The notes beneath the pieces are model-generated. The model worked only from the letters and a program-made list of their open reading frames with translations. It was not told the origin of the DNA and did no database searches. Shown here piece by piece: positions 9,261-18,483 of a DNA stretch of 64,000 bases; position 1 is the first letter of the stretch; every line of letters begins with the position of its first letter. The position numbers and the translations under genes are program-made. Where the stretch lies: assembly GCF_024609325.1 (NCBI RefSeq), contig NZ_JANHMQ010000001.1, forward strand, positions 1,240,001 through 1,304,000. Direction: 5' to 3'. The stretch is from Geothrix fuzhouensis (GTDB lineage: Bacteria; Acidobacteriota; Holophagae; Holophagales; Holophagaceae).

Positions 9261-10286
9261 TCAGTCCTGGGGCAGCAGCAACGCCACGCGCTCCTGGATG
9301 CGCTCGTGGAGGTGGTGCTCTACGGCGCGCAGGGCGGCCCGGATGGCGTTCCGCACGGCCTTGTGGTCGCTGCGGCCGTGGCCGATGATGCTCACGCCCT
9401 TCACGCCGAGCAACGGCGCGCCGCCGTACTCCGAGTAGTCCAGTTTCTTCTTGAACCGCTTCATGGCGGGCTTCGCGAGCAGGCCGGCCAATTTGGTGAT
9501 GGGCGACTCCATGAAGCTGTCCCGCAGGCCGCCGATGATGCCCTCGGCCAGGGCTTCGCTGGACTTCAGCACCACGTTGCCCACAAAGCCATCGCAGGCG
9601 ATGACGTCGAAGTTCCCGTTCCAGATGTCCCGGCCTTCAGCATTGCCTTCAAAGCGGATCCCCATCTCACGCAGCATGGCGGAAGCGTCCTTGGTGACAT
9701 CAGTACCCTTGCCGTCCTCCTCGCCCACGCTGAGGATGCCGACGCGGGGGCGTTCGAGCCCGAGGACTTCCTCGGCGTACACCGAACCCATCACCGCGAA
9801 CTGGGCAATGTGGTCGGCCCGGCTGTCCACGTTGGCGCCCACATCGAGGAGCACGGTGGGGCCGCCCTTCATGTTGGGCAGGACGCTGGCCAGCGCCGGC
9901 CGATCCACGCCGTCGAGCTTGCCGATGACGAGGCTCGAGGCCACCATGGCGGCCCCGGTATGACCCATGGACACCACGCCGTGGGCCCGCCCCTCGCGCA
10001 CAAGCTGGGCGGCCACACGGATGGAGCTGTCCTTCTTTTCCTTCAGGATGCTGGTGGCCTTGTCATCCATGACCACAGTCTGGGAGGCGTGCACCAACTC
10101 CGTGCGGGCCAGCAGCTCCGGCGTGAAGCCGTGGCGAACTAGCTGCGGACGCAGCACCGCCTCATCCCCGACGAGGAAGAGGAAGAGCTCCGGCCAAACC
10201 TGAAGGGCCTCCCGGGCACCCAGCAACGTGGCATGGGGGGCATGGTCGCCCCCCATGACGTCCAAAGCGATGCGATGGCCGTCCAC
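9261..10286 (-). CDS. plsX: Phosphate acyltransferase PlsX
   Basis: Converts acyl-ACP to acyl-phosphate for phospholipid synthesis. 341 residues, full length. The N-terminal ALDVMGGDHAP, GHTGAAM and DVGANVD are hallmark PlsX motifs. The GTG start at 10286 is 4 bases after the rpmF stop, and no better start lies nearby. The yceD-rpmF-plsX-fabD order is a widely conserved cluster coupling ribosome and lipid synthesis. Confidence 0.96.
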   Translation of the reverse strand: MDGHRIALDVMGGDHAPHATLLGAREALQVWPELFLFLVGDEAVLRPQLVRHGFTPELLARTELVHASQTVVMDDKATSILKEKKDSSIRVAAQLVREGRAHGVVSMGHTGAAMVASSLVIGKLDGVDRPALASVLPNMKGGPTVLLDVGANVDSRADHIAQFAVMGSVYAEEVLGLERPRVGILSVGEEDGKGTDVTKDASAMLREMGIRFEGNAEGRDIWNGNFDVIACDGFVGNVVLKSSEALAEGIIGGLRDSFMESPITKLAGLLAKPAMKRFKKKLDYSEYGGAPLLGVKGVSIIGHGRSDHKAVRNAIRAALRAVEHHLHERIQERVALLLPQD

Positions 10287-10290
10287 TGCC

Positions 10291-10476
10291 TTAGGCAGTA
10301 GCGGCGACGTGGACGGCCAGCTTGCCGCGGTAGAAGCCGCAGCTGGGGCACACGCGGTGGGGCAGCTTGGGGGTCTGGCAGTTGGGGCAGGTGCTGGCGC
10401 TCATGACCTCCAGAGCGTCGTGGGTGCGCCGGCGGTCGCGGCGGGCCTTGGAATGGCGGCGCTTGGGATTCGGCAT
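10291..10476 (-). CDS. rpmF: Ribosomal protein bL32
   Basis: Large-subunit ribosomal protein, 61 residues. It begins MPNPKRRHSKARRD, and a zinc ribbon is visible as CPNCQ followed by CPSC, so this is the zinc-binding (C+) form rather than a cysteine-free paralogue. It lies between yceD and plsX in the conserved order. Confidence 0.97.
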   Translation of the reverse strand: MPNPKRRHSKARRDRRRTHDALEVMSASTCPNCQTPKLPHRVCPSCGFYRGKLAVHVAATA

Positions 10477-10520
10477 GGCTTGCTCCTAGGGGGAAAATGC
10501 AAAGTTTCAGGTTAAGGGTT

Positions 10521-11054
10521 TCAGGATTCCGGGTCCAGCTTGATTCCCGCCAGGGCCTTGGTAAGGGCCTGGTTGAGCGCTGAGGGGGCCTGCACGGAAT
10601 CAGGCGGGCACTGGCAGGGGCCCTTGTTCCAGTTCTTACCGCAGGTGGGGCAGAGGCCCTTGCAGTCCTCGACACAAAGGGGGTGCATGGGGGCCTGGAG
10701 CTCGAACTGCTCACGCACCAGCTCGGTTTCGTCCAGGAGGTCCTCGGGCAGGAAGACCACGTCCAGATCCTGGGAGCCCAGGGTGTGGGAGCCACGACCC
10801 ACCAGGTCCGGATCCTTGCTGCCCAGGAATTGACTTTCCACCATGAGGGGGCGGTCCAGGGGCGCGAGGCAGCGGCTGCAGGTCCCCTGCCACACCGCCT
10901 CGCCCTTCACTTCCAGGAACACGTCCCCGTCGGAAGCCAGCGCGAACACAGACCAGGTCAGGTCGCGCAGGGAGACACCGCCCTCCAGCGTCACCTGCTC
11001 GGTGGTGCCGTTCAGACGGAGGCCCTCGGGGGGCAGCTTGTGGAGGTCAATCAC
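10521..11054 (-). CDS. yceD: YceD/DUF177 family protein
   Basis: 177 residues of the YceD family, linked in other bacteria to 23S rRNA/L32 accumulation. The central CSRCLAPL and a Cys-rich tail (CKGLCPTCGKNWNKGPCQC) are the usual metal-ribbon features. The start is the GTG at 11054, overlapping the TGA of the pilin-like gene upstream (GTGA), so the two are translationally coupled. The family is clear and the exact role less so. Confidence 0.9.
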   Translation of the reverse strand: MIDLHKLPPEGLRLNGTTEQVTLEGGVSLRDLTWSVFALASDGDVFLEVKGEAVWQGTCSRCLAPLDRPLMVESQFLGSKDPDLVGRGSHTLGSQDLDVVFLPEDLLDETELVREQFELQAPMHPLCVEDCKGLCPTCGKNWNKGPCQCPPDSVQAPSALNQALTKALAGIKLDPES

Positions 11055-11551
11055 TTCTTGGCTCCGGCATCCGCGGCCGGGGTGTCGGCCTTGGGGGCTG
11101 CATTGGAACCTGATGAGCTGACTGGGGAGGAACCGGTCACCTGGCCGGGAGTCCGGGTGATGGGCCCCGCATCCTCCTGGTTGCCGGGATCGCCGGCGCA
11201 CTTCAGCTCGTAGGTGGCGCGGCTGGACTTGCCCTCGTAGGGCTGGCCGAAGGGGTCCTGGGCGGGCATGCCGGTCTTGATGAGGCTTTCCTTCACCAGC
11301 GAGGAGTTGCCGTCGATCATGGCGTCGTAGCTGCCGAAATCCGGGAAGCGACCGTACTTCAGGTAGTACTGGTCCAACCCCTCGGCCACGATCTTGAGGT
11401 CATCCTGGGCCTTGAGGTAGCGGGCTGCGGCAGAGTGCTTCTTGTACTGCGAGAAACCCAGGGTGCCCAGGACGGCGATGATCATCATCGCCACCAGCAG
11501 CTCCAACAGAGAGAAACCGCGGTCTCGGCGGCAGGCGGTGGTCGGGGTCAT
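11051..11551 (-). CDS. Type IV pilin-like / GspG-like prepilin
   Basis: 166 residues. A short basic leader ending in Gly precedes FSLLELLVAMMIIAVLG, the class III prepilin-peptidase site with Glu at +5, then a hydrophobic helix and a pseudopilin-like body (YYLKYGRFPDF). The C-terminal 50 residues are Pro/Ser/Ala-rich and probably disordered. ATG 11551 is chosen; ATG 11587 would lengthen the leader. It overlaps yceD by 4 bases, an odd place for a pilin gene. The NtrC-type regulator gene lies just upstream on the same strand. Confidence 0.85.
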   Translation of the reverse strand: MTPTTACRRDRGFSLLELLVAMMIIAVLGTLGFSQYKKHSAAARYLKAQDDLKIVAEGLDQYYLKYGRFPDFGSYDAMIDGNSSLVKESLIKTGMPAQDPFGQPYEGKSSRATYELKCAGDPGNQEDAGPITRTPGQVTGSSPVSSSGSNAAPKADTPAADAGAKK

Positions 11552-11639
11552 GGGAGGGTCCGGTGAGAGGGCTCGTCTGCGTCGCATCCGAGCGTTCCAG
11601 TGTGCCAGGAATGGCTGAAAAAGCAAGGTTTCATCGGCT

Positions 11640-13094
11640 TCATGCGTCCTTGCCGCCTTCGGTTCCGCCGCCTTCTTCCACCGCGGGGGCCGGGAAGTCC
11701 GCAGGCCAGGGGAAGTCCTGTGGCAACGCCTCCAGGCCGCCCAGTTCGGCCAGCCAGTACCGGTAGGCCCGGAAGCTCATGCCGAGCCGCTTCCCGGCCT
11801 TGGTCTTCACGCCGCCCACGTCCTCCAGGGCCCGCCGGAGGAAGTGGCCTTTCAGGGCGGTGATCCAGGCCTCCAGGTCGAAACCCTCCGGCGGGATGGT
11901 CAGGGGCGGCGGGCGGAGGCCACCTTCCGCCGCAGGATTCTGCCCAAAACCATCAGGCAACAGGTCCTTGGTGATGGGACCGCCGGCGTTGAGCGCCACA
12001 CAGCGCTCCATGAGGTTTTCCAGCTCCCGCACATTGCCGGGGAACCGGTAGGCCAGCAGTTGGGTCATGGTGTCCGGGTGGAGTTGCATGGGGGGCTTGC
12101 CCAGCTTCTGGCAGAACCGCCGCAGGAAGTGCTCGGCGAGCACCGGCAGGTCCTCGGGTCGCTCCCGCAGGGGCGGCAGCTCGATCTGGAGAATGTTCAG
12201 CCGGTAGAACAGGTCCTCGCGGAAGGCCCCGGACTCCGCCCTGGCCCGCAGATCCCGGTTGGTGGCAGCGATGACACGCACGTCCACCGGCCGCTCTTCC
12301 GTGGCGCCCAGGCGGCGCAGGCGGCGCTCCTGGAGCACCCGCAGCAGCTTCACCTGGAGGGACAGTGGCATCTCGCCAATCTCATCCAGGAACAGGATGC
12401 CGCCGCCAGCCTCCTCGAAGAGGCCGCGCTTCATGGCCCCGGCGCCGGTGAAAGCCCCCTTCTCGAAGCCGAACAGCTCGCTTTCCAGCAAAGCCTCGGG
12501 CAGGGCCCCGCAGTTCACGGCCACAAAGGGCCCCTTGGCCCGGTCGGAATAGCGGTGGATGAGCCGGGCCACCACCTCCTTGCCGGTGCCGCTTTCGCCC
12601 GTGAGCAGTACCGTGGTGTCCGCGCGGGAGACCTTGCCGATGAGCGCGTTGATCTTCCGCATGATGGGGCCCACGCCCACCAGCTCGCCCAGGTCCTGGG
12701 GCAGCGGCGCGGCCGGTTCTGTGGCGGCCAGCAGGCCCTTCAGCGTGCCGATGAGCTCGTCGTGCTTGAAGGGTTTCGTGATGAAGTCCACGGCCCCCTG
12801 GTTCAGGGCCTCCACCGTGGTTTCCGTGGTGGCGTAGGCGGTCATGATCACCACCGGCGTCTCCAGCCCCTGCTCCTTCATCCAGGTGAGCAGCTCGATG
12901 CCGGAGCCGTCCTTCAGCTTCAGATCGGAGAGCACGCCATCGAACGTGGTCTCCCGGAGGGCCTGCTGGCCCTCTTCGATGCCTGCGGCAGCCTCGCACC
13001 GGAAGCCGGCCCCTTCCAGGGCCAACGTCAGCACCTCCCGAAGGCCGGGTTCATCCTCCACCAGCAGGATCCGTTGGGTCGTGGCGAGGGACAT
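11640..13094 (-). CDS. NtrC-family sigma-54-dependent response regulator
   Basis: 484 residues: receiver domain (about 8-120; acidic ILLVEDE, phospho-acceptor Asp in LSDLKLKDG, Lys in FITKPF), AAA+ sigma-54 interaction domain (Walker A GESGTGK at 165-171, sigma-54 contact GAFTGA), and a C-terminal Fis-like helix-turn-helix (VKTKAGKRLGMSFRAYRYW). The neighbouring pilin-like gene and the pilus locus at 49-58 kb make a PilR-like role plausible, but no cognate kinase is next to it. Confidence 0.92.
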   Translation of the reverse strand: MSLATTQRILLVEDEPGLREVLTLALEGAGFRCEAAAGIEEGQQALRETTFDGVLSDLKLKDGSGIELLTWMKEQGLETPVVIMTAYATTETTVEALNQGAVDFITKPFKHDELIGTLKGLLAATEPAAPLPQDLGELVGVGPIMRKINALIGKVSRADTTVLLTGESGTGKEVVARLIHRYSDRAKGPFVAVNCGALPEALLESELFGFEKGAFTGAGAMKRGLFEEAGGGILFLDEIGEMPLSLQVKLLRVLQERRLRRLGATEERPVDVRVIAATNRDLRARAESGAFREDLFYRLNILQIELPPLRERPEDLPVLAEHFLRRFCQKLGKPPMQLHPDTMTQLLAYRFPGNVRELENLMERCVALNAGGPITKDLLPDGFGQNPAAEGGLRPPPLTIPPEGFDLEAWITALKGHFLRRALEDVGGVKTKAGKRLGMSFRAYRYWLAELGGLEALPQDFPWPADFPAPAVEEGGGTEGGKDA

Positions 13095-13142
13095 GGCAAC
13101 CTGGAGAAGTGACGCGTTAGGTCAGTTATCCTATCTTGAACC

Positions 13143-13419
13143 TTAGGGGTCTGATTTCAAAATGGGGTGTGGCCGCGCAGGGGGCACCGCCCAAGCGAGA
13201 CAAGGAAAGCGACGATGGCAATAGCGGCACTATTGGCGAGAAGCTTGACGCAGTATCGCGCCGGGCGCTGCCCCCTGCCCTTCGGGACGGGCCCAGCCGC
13301 GCGCCCAGGTGCGTTGGTGGCCTTGAACGATGTCCCGCATCGCCCTGCGGCCGCCGCCTTCCTGGATCACGCGGCTGGACCCGTCGCGGCTCGCATCCAT
13401 TTTGAAAACAAACCCCTAG
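13143..13419. repeat. IR-bounded structured intergenic element
   Basis: Occupies most of the 335-base gap between the divergent NtrC-type and glycosyltransferase genes. Terminal arms 13143-13165 and 13397-13419 are inverted and match at 19 of 23 bases (core TTTCAAAATGG/CCATTTTGAAA). Inside are a perfect 10-bp stem (13178-13187 with 13269-13278) and a hairpin CAATAG/CTATTG (13219-13235). No convincing gene lies within. It ends two bases before the GGAG ribosome site of the next gene. It may be a non-autonomous mobile element or structured RNA. Confidence 0.6.
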
Positions 13420-13429
13420 CTGGAGTCCC

Positions 13430-14533
13430 GTGAAGCACGTCGTGTTCGCGCACCGGAAGCTGTCCTTCGGGGGGGGCGAGCGGGTGCTCCTGGAACAGGT
13501 AGCGGCGCTGGCGGATCTGCCCGTGAAGGTAACCGTGATCTTCCGGAAGGATCCGGGAAAACGTGACCTCGAACCGGAATTGCGCGCCCGCAACCCGAAC
13601 GTGGCCGAAGTGATCCATCTCCCCGGGGCCGTGGGTGCCTTCCGTTGGCTGCGCCAGACCCGGCCGAACCTGCTGGTGCTTTGCAACCACAAGGGGGTCC
13701 AGCGCGCCCTGCCCTGGCTGGCGCGGTTCGGTGTGCGAATCCCTACGGTCCTCACCCTGCACGAGCACTACGAGCGCCACCTGCGGAAGTACCGCGGCAT
13801 CCGAAACCTCGTGGACCGCTGGATCTGCACCTACGACTTCACCGACGCCGTGCGGGAGCACCTGAGCGCCGCCCCGTGCAGCATCATCCATCCCCTGTAC
13901 CCGCGGCCTGAGGCCCGACCTGTGGACGCCGAGGAGCGCCGGGCCGTTCGGCGCGAGCTGGGCCTGCCGGAAACTGGCCCATTGGTGGGTTACATAGGCC
14001 AGATCGATGGCCGCAAGGATCCCGTCTCCGTGCTGCGCTTCGCCGAAAACCTGCTTGGCGCCACTGTGCTGTTCGCGGGACGGGAGGAACCGGCAACCGC
14101 AACGGCCCTCCAGGCGGCCCTGGAGGCATCCCCCTTGAAAGAGCGCACCCGCCGCCTCGGCCCCCTGCCCGATTTGGGCATGGCCTTCGCGGCCCTGGAC
14201 CTCTACGTGATGACCAGCCGCAACGAGGGCTTCTTCCCCCTGGCCCTCATCGAGGCCCTGGAACGAGGCGTGCCCGTGCTGGCGCCCACCGTGGGGGGTA
14301 TCGGCTCCGTGCTGAAGGATGGAGAAGGCGGGTTCCTCATCCGGAAGCCCGACGACCGGCGCGCCATCGATGGGGCCCTCCTCCGGGCTACTGCCGCGCG
14401 TCTGGGGCCGCTCCTGGCGGATCCCGCGGCCTGGGAGGTCCAGCGGGCCAAGGCCCACGCCTTCGGCACGGCCCTGACCCGGAACTACGACGCTGCCGCA
14501 AAGTTCCGGGAGGCGCTGTCGCCATGGCTGTGA
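13430..14533 (+). CDS. GT-B glycosyltransferase (family 4-like)
   Basis: 367 residues. The N-terminal FGGGERVLLEQVAAL is a typical acceptor-side Gly-rich start, and the C-terminal SRNEGFFPLALIEALERG is the donor-binding EX7E region of family 4 enzymes. The GTG start at 13430 has GGAG 5 bases upstream. It overlaps the heptosyltransferase gene by 10 bases. Together with that gene and hldD it points to LPS core or another envelope glycan; sugar and acceptor are unknown. Confidence 0.88.
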   Translation: MKHVVFAHRKLSFGGGERVLLEQVAALADLPVKVTVIFRKDPGKRDLEPELRARNPNVAEVIHLPGAVGAFRWLRQTRPNLLVLCNHKGVQRALPWLARFGVRIPTVLTLHEHYERHLRKYRGIRNLVDRWICTYDFTDAVREHLSAAPCSIIHPLYPRPEARPVDAEERRAVRRELGLPETGPLVGYIGQIDGRKDPVSVLRFAENLLGATVLFAGREEPATATALQAALEASPLKERTRRLGPLPDLGMAFAALDLYVMTSRNEGFFPLALIEALERGVPVLAPTVGGIGSVLKDGEGGFLIRKPDDRRAIDGALLRATAARLGPLLADPAAWEVQRAKAHAFGTALTRNYDAAAKFREALSPWL

Positions 14534-15489
14534 TTCCCGACCACGCCACCTGGGTGCGCTTCCCGCGGTTCGTGGGGGATGCCGCCATGCAGCTTCCGGT
14601 GCTACGCCTCCTCCGGGAGATCGACGCTGGACCCCTTGTCGTCTGGGGGCCGAAAAGCACCGTGGGACTGGTGGCGGAGACGTGGTTCTGCGACGCGGCC
14701 TTGCCGGACGAGGGCAAGCCCGGTCCCTTTGCCATGGCGCGCGTCCTCCGGAAGCACCGGGCCGCCCGCAGCATCCACTTCCCGAAATCCCTGCGGCCCG
14801 CGCTGGCGGCCTGGCTGGCCTGGGTCCCGGAGCGCATCGGCGTGGACGAAAGCCTGGCGGGCCTCTTCAACACCCACAGCGGGCCCTTCTGGGACGCGGA
14901 GGGGCCCTTCCTCCTCCGCTACCACGCCGTGCTGAAACGGCGCTGGCCAGACCTGCCGCCCATGCCCTTCGCTGACTTCGACCCGGGCGTGGCCATCGAG
15001 AAGCCCTCGCAGCGCTACCTCTGCCTCATGCCTGGATCCACCTGGCCGTCCAAAGCCTGGCCCGTGGACCACTTCCGAGCCCTCTTGCTGAAGGCCCGAA
15101 CCGAGGGATTCGCCGTGGTGGTGCTCGGCTCGCCGGATGAAGCGCCCACATGCTCGGCGGTGGCCGGTGCAGAAGGCATCAACCTCTGCGGCAGGACGAC
15201 CCTCAAGGAGGCCGCCGCCTGGATGCGCGGGGCCGCGGCGGTCATGGGCAACGACTCGGGGCTCAGCCACCTGGCCGCGGCCACCGGCGCGCCGGCCTTG
15301 GCACTCTATGGCGCCACGGACCCGGGCGGGTCCACGCCCTGGGGCCCCAGAAGCCGTGGCTTGCGGAAGGAGGGCATCCCCTGCGCCCCCTGCTTCAAGC
15401 GGGACTGCTTCACGCCGGGGCACCCCTGCCTGGCGGAGATTGGGCCCGACCAGGTCTGGGCTGAGCTGAAAGAACTCATCTCCGGCTAG
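14524..15489 (+). CDS. Glycosyltransferase family 9 (ADP-heptose:LPS heptosyltransferase-like)
   Basis: 321 residues. The C-terminal half has the family-9 pattern: MPGSTWPSKAWP for donor binding and NDSGLSHLAAATG followed by ALYGATDP. Adds heptose to the LPS inner core in characterised relatives. It overlaps the preceding glycosyltransferase, and hldD, which makes the ADP-heptose donor, is 2 kb downstream on the same strand. Whether it is WaaC-, WaaF- or WaaQ-like cannot be told here. Confidence 0.9.
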   Translation: MAVIPDHATWVRFPRFVGDAAMQLPVLRLLREIDAGPLVVWGPKSTVGLVAETWFCDAALPDEGKPGPFAMARVLRKHRAARSIHFPKSLRPALAAWLAWVPERIGVDESLAGLFNTHSGPFWDAEGPFLLRYHAVLKRRWPDLPPMPFADFDPGVAIEKPSQRYLCLMPGSTWPSKAWPVDHFRALLLKARTEGFAVVVLGSPDEAPTCSAVAGAEGINLCGRTTLKEAAAWMRGAAAVMGNDSGLSHLAAATGAPALALYGATDPGGSTPWGPRSRGLRKEGIPCAPCFKRDCFTPGHPCLAEIGPDQVWAELKELISG

Positions 15490-15517
15490 AATCACAGGTC
15501 TTCCTGCGAGGTCCCGC

Positions 15518-16480
15518 ATGCTCCGTCGCCTCCTTCTCGCTTGCGCCGCCATCACGCTCACGGCCCAGGCGCCCATCATCAGCTTCGACAAGACCCACCA
15601 CGACTTCGGCCGGATTACGCCGGACCGCAAGGTGGCTGCGAAGTACCACGTCACCAACACCGGCAACGCCATCCTGAGCATCACCCAGGTGCGACCCAGC
15701 TGCGGCTGCACCGCCACCGTGATCGGCAAATGGTCGATCGCTCCCGGCGAGGGCACGGACCTCGAGGCCACGTTCGATCCGCGGGGCCTCAAGGGCGGCG
15801 TGCGCAAATCCATCGAGGTGGTCAGCAATGACCCCAAGAATCCGGCCGTGAGCCTGACCCTTGAGGCGGAAGTGGTGCAGGAGATCATGCCCTCCGTGGA
15901 TTCCGTTTATTTCCACAACGTGCCCAAGGCTGCCATTTCCCGCAGCACCGTGCGCTACGCCAGCGGCAGTGGCGAACCCGTCCAGATTGTGGACGTGAAG
16001 GCCCCTGGCGCCCCTTTCCTCGCCTTCGCCTACCGGCAGGAGGGCAAGGATCTGGTCATGGAAGTGGCTTTCGACGGCCGCAAGGTGCCCATCGGCCGGT
16101 TCCGCGGCGTCGAGGAGGCCACGGTGCACTTCAAGAACCCTCGTATGAACCAGCTGCCCCTGAACATCCAGTGGGAGCTGAAGCCTGCGGTCCAGGCCAC
16201 TCCCGCTGAACTGGTGTTCCAGGACACCGCCGGCCGGGAACTGCGGCAGAAGCTCACCCTGAAGCAGGCAGATGGCCACCCCTTCCGCGTCACCGGAAGC
16301 CGCTGTTCCCTCGCGGGTGTCCGGGTCGAGGGCTCCGGCCCGAAAGCGGCCACCCAGGAGCTGTCCGTGGTGTTGCCCGCCTCCCTGCAGGCCGGCAGGT
16401 ACAGCGAAGTACTGTCCCTGAACACCGACGACCCGGATCAGCCCGAATTGACGATCCGCTTGGCAGCGATCTTGAAATAG
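15518..16480 (+). CDS. Secreted DUF1573-type protein
   Basis: 320 residues. A signal peptide (LLLACAAITLTAQA) is followed by an Ig-like beta domain with the DUF1573 pattern: FDKTHHDFGRI, then RPSCGCTATV and VVSNDP. A second, more divergent beta domain repeats near the C-terminus (LNTDDPDQPELTI). Likely periplasmic or surface-located; function unknown. GCGAGG precedes the ATG. Confidence 0.85.
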   Translation: MLRRLLLACAAITLTAQAPIISFDKTHHDFGRITPDRKVAAKYHVTNTGNAILSITQVRPSCGCTATVIGKWSIAPGEGTDLEATFDPRGLKGGVRKSIEVVSNDPKNPAVSLTLEAEVVQEIMPSVDSVYFHNVPKAAISRSTVRYASGSGEPVQIVDVKAPGAPFLAFAYRQEGKDLVMEVAFDGRKVPIGRFRGVEEATVHFKNPRMNQLPLNIQWELKPAVQATPAELVFQDTAGRELRQKLTLKQADGHPFRVTGSRCSLAGVRVEGSGPKAATQELSVVLPASLQAGRYSEVLSLNTDDPDQPELTIRLAAILK

Positions 16481-16547
16481 CAACAAACCGTCAATGCCAT
16501 CCGGAATTATCCTTCGCCCTGCTCGGGGCCGGGGCTAGCCTGGAAGG

Positions 16548-17498
16548 ATGCTGGAGTCCCGCAAGTCCCACCTCGTCGCTGTCGTCGCCATGGCCGCCAC
16601 CGCGGCGGTGTGGGGTGGCGGCTTCCCTGCCACCAAATACTGCCTGCAGGCGGGCCTTTCCGTGGGAGCGCTGCTGACCCTCCGGTTCGCCATCGGGACG
16701 GCGGGCCTGGGTTTGATGATGCTGCTGCTCAAGGTGCCCATCCGGCGGCGGGACGCCCTGGACGGCCTCTGGTTGGGCCTGGTGCTGGCTACCCTGTTCT
16801 GGCTCCAGACCGATGGCCTCCGGTTCACCACGACCTCGAAATCCGGATTCATCACGGGGCTCTACGTGATCTTCACCCCCCTGGTGGCTCTGCTGGCGGG
16901 CGATCGCCTGCGGCCTTCGCACGGCCTGGCCGCCCTGGTGGCCCTCACGGGACTGGCTTTGCTGGTCCGCGAGCCTGGGGCCGCCTGGGGGGGCTGGAAC
17001 CGGGGAGATTCCGAGACCCTGCTGGCCGCTGTGCTGTGCGGATTCCACATCGTGATGACGGCGCACTTTTCCCGTCGCTCGTCGGGTTGGGTGTTGGCCT
17101 TCATGCAGGTGGCCGTCACTGGCGCCATCTCGCTGGCCATCACGCTCGCCCTCCCCGCGCCGTACGGCTTCCAGGGCGCCGGCGTCGCCCTGGCCCGGGC
17201 TGGCACCTGGGTTTCGCTCGGCTTCATGGGCCTGCTGGCCACCACCCTCGCCTTCTATGTGCAAAGCACCATGCAGGCCCGCCTGGGCGCCACCGAAAGC
17301 GCCATCCTGTTCAGCCTGGAACCCGTGTACACCGCCCTCATCGCCGTCAGCGGTGTCGTCCCAGGCGTCCTCGAACACCTGGGGCCCAGCCAGCTGGCCG
17401 GTGGCCTTCTGATCCTCGCCGCCACCTTCGTGGCAGAGCTGGGACCAAGGCTGCTGAAGCGGCTCCAGCGCCCGGAACCGGAAGAGGCCATCGGATAG
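16548..17498 (+). CDS. EamA-family (DMT) transporter
   Basis: 316 residues, ten hydrophobic segments in two EamA repeats (WGGGFPATKYCL in the first; LEPVYTALIAVSG typical of the second). An inner-membrane metabolite exporter by family. TAGCCT at 16536-16541 ends 6 bases before the ATG, while the GGAAGG abutting the ATG is too close to act as a ribosome site, so a leaderless mRNA is possible. Confidence 0.9.
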   Translation: MLESRKSHLVAVVAMAATAAVWGGGFPATKYCLQAGLSVGALLTLRFAIGTAGLGLMMLLLKVPIRRRDALDGLWLGLVLATLFWLQTDGLRFTTTSKSGFITGLYVIFTPLVALLAGDRLRPSHGLAALVALTGLALLVREPGAAWGGWNRGDSETLLAAVLCGFHIVMTAHFSRRSSGWVLAFMQVAVTGAISLAITLALPAPYGFQGAGVALARAGTWVSLGFMGLLATTLAFYVQSTMQARLGATESAILFSLEPVYTALIAVSGVVPGVLEHLGPSQLAGGLLILAATFVAELGPRLLKRLQRPEPEEAIG

Positions 17499-17530
17499 CC
17501 GGTATCCTGGATGTGGAAGAGGAGTCGGGC

Positions 17531-18466
17531 ATGTTCATCGTCACGGGCGGCGCGGGATTCGTGGGCAGCAACGTAGTGCGGCAGCTGAACCGCCGCGGGC
17601 ACACGGACATCCTCGTGGTGGACAACCTGGCCCGGGCGGAGAAGGCCCGGAACCTGGCGGACCTCACCCTCTCCGACTACATGGACAAGCGGGAGTTCCG
17701 GGCGCGTCTCGACGCCGGCACCTTGGATCTTCAGCCCGAGGCTGTGTTCCACAACGGCGCCTGCTCCGACACCATGGAGACCGACGGCCGCTACATGATG
17801 GAGAACAACTTCGGCGATTCGAAGGCCCTGCTGCACTGGTGCCTGGCCCGGAAGGCGCCCCTGGTCTACGCCAGCAGCGCCGCCACCTACGGCGCCAGCA
17901 CGGACTTCGAGCCCGTGCCGAAGAACGAGGGTCCGCTGAACGTCTACGGCTACTCCAAGCTGGCCTTCGATCAGCATGTGCGGAGCCTCCTGCCGGCCAT
18001 CCAGAGCCCGGTGGTAGGGCTGCGCTACTTCAACGTCTTCGGCCCCCGCGAGCACCACAAGGGCCGCATGATGTCCGTGCTTCACCAGCTGCTGCGCCAG
18101 TTGAAGGAGACTGGCGTCTGTCGCCTCTTCGAGGGCACGGATGGCTACGCCAACGGCGAGCAGCATCGCGACTTCATCTTCGTGGGTGACATCGTGGCCA
18201 TCAACCTGCACTTCGGCGGCGCGGGCATGGCGAAAGGCATCGTCAACGCCGGCACCGGCAAAGCGCGCAGCTTCAACGACATCGCCCAGACCCTCATCAC
18301 CCACCTGGGTCAGGGACGCATCGAATACATCCCCTTCCCCGAAGCCCTACGCGGCAAGTACCAGAGCTTCACCCAGGCCGACGTGCGCAGCCTGCGGGCG
18401 GCCGGCTACACCGCTCCCTTCACGGAGCTGGAGGTCGGCATCGCCGCGACCTTGGCGGAAATCTAG
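17531..18466 (+). CDS. hldD: ADP-glycero-manno-heptose 6-epimerase
   Basis: Last enzyme of ADP-L-glycero-D-manno-heptose synthesis for LPS inner core. 311 residues. Rossmann motif GGAGFVGSN, SDR catalytic pair in YGYSKLAFDQ, and the HldD-like RYFNVFGPREHHKGRM. ATG 17531 follows GAGGAG; the frame stays open upstream through the DMT gene but that part is not coding. It indicates a heptose-containing LPS. Confidence 0.94.
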   Translation: MFIVTGGAGFVGSNVVRQLNRRGHTDILVVDNLARAEKARNLADLTLSDYMDKREFRARLDAGTLDLQPEAVFHNGACSDTMETDGRYMMENNFGDSKALLHWCLARKAPLVYASSAATYGASTDFEPVPKNEGPLNVYGYSKLAFDQHVRSLLPAIQSPVVGLRYFNVFGPREHHKGRMMSVLHQLLRQLKETGVCRLFEGTDGYANGEQHRDFIFVGDIVAINLHFGGAGMAKGIVNAGTGKARSFNDIAQTLITHLGQGRIEYIPFPEALRGKYQSFTQADVRSLRAAGYTAPFTELEVGIAATLAEI

Positions 18467-18483
18467 GTTCGTCTCGGATCCTC

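Noticed and set aside
13126-13755. Open frames over the 13.1-13.7 kb gap
   Set aside because: They overlap the inverted-repeat element and the glycosyltransferase, with no conserved motif; treated as element sequence.
16610-17530. Open frame fused upstream of hldD
   Set aside because: It is an alternate frame of the EamA transporter; the HldD Rossmann start at 17531 has its own ribosome site.
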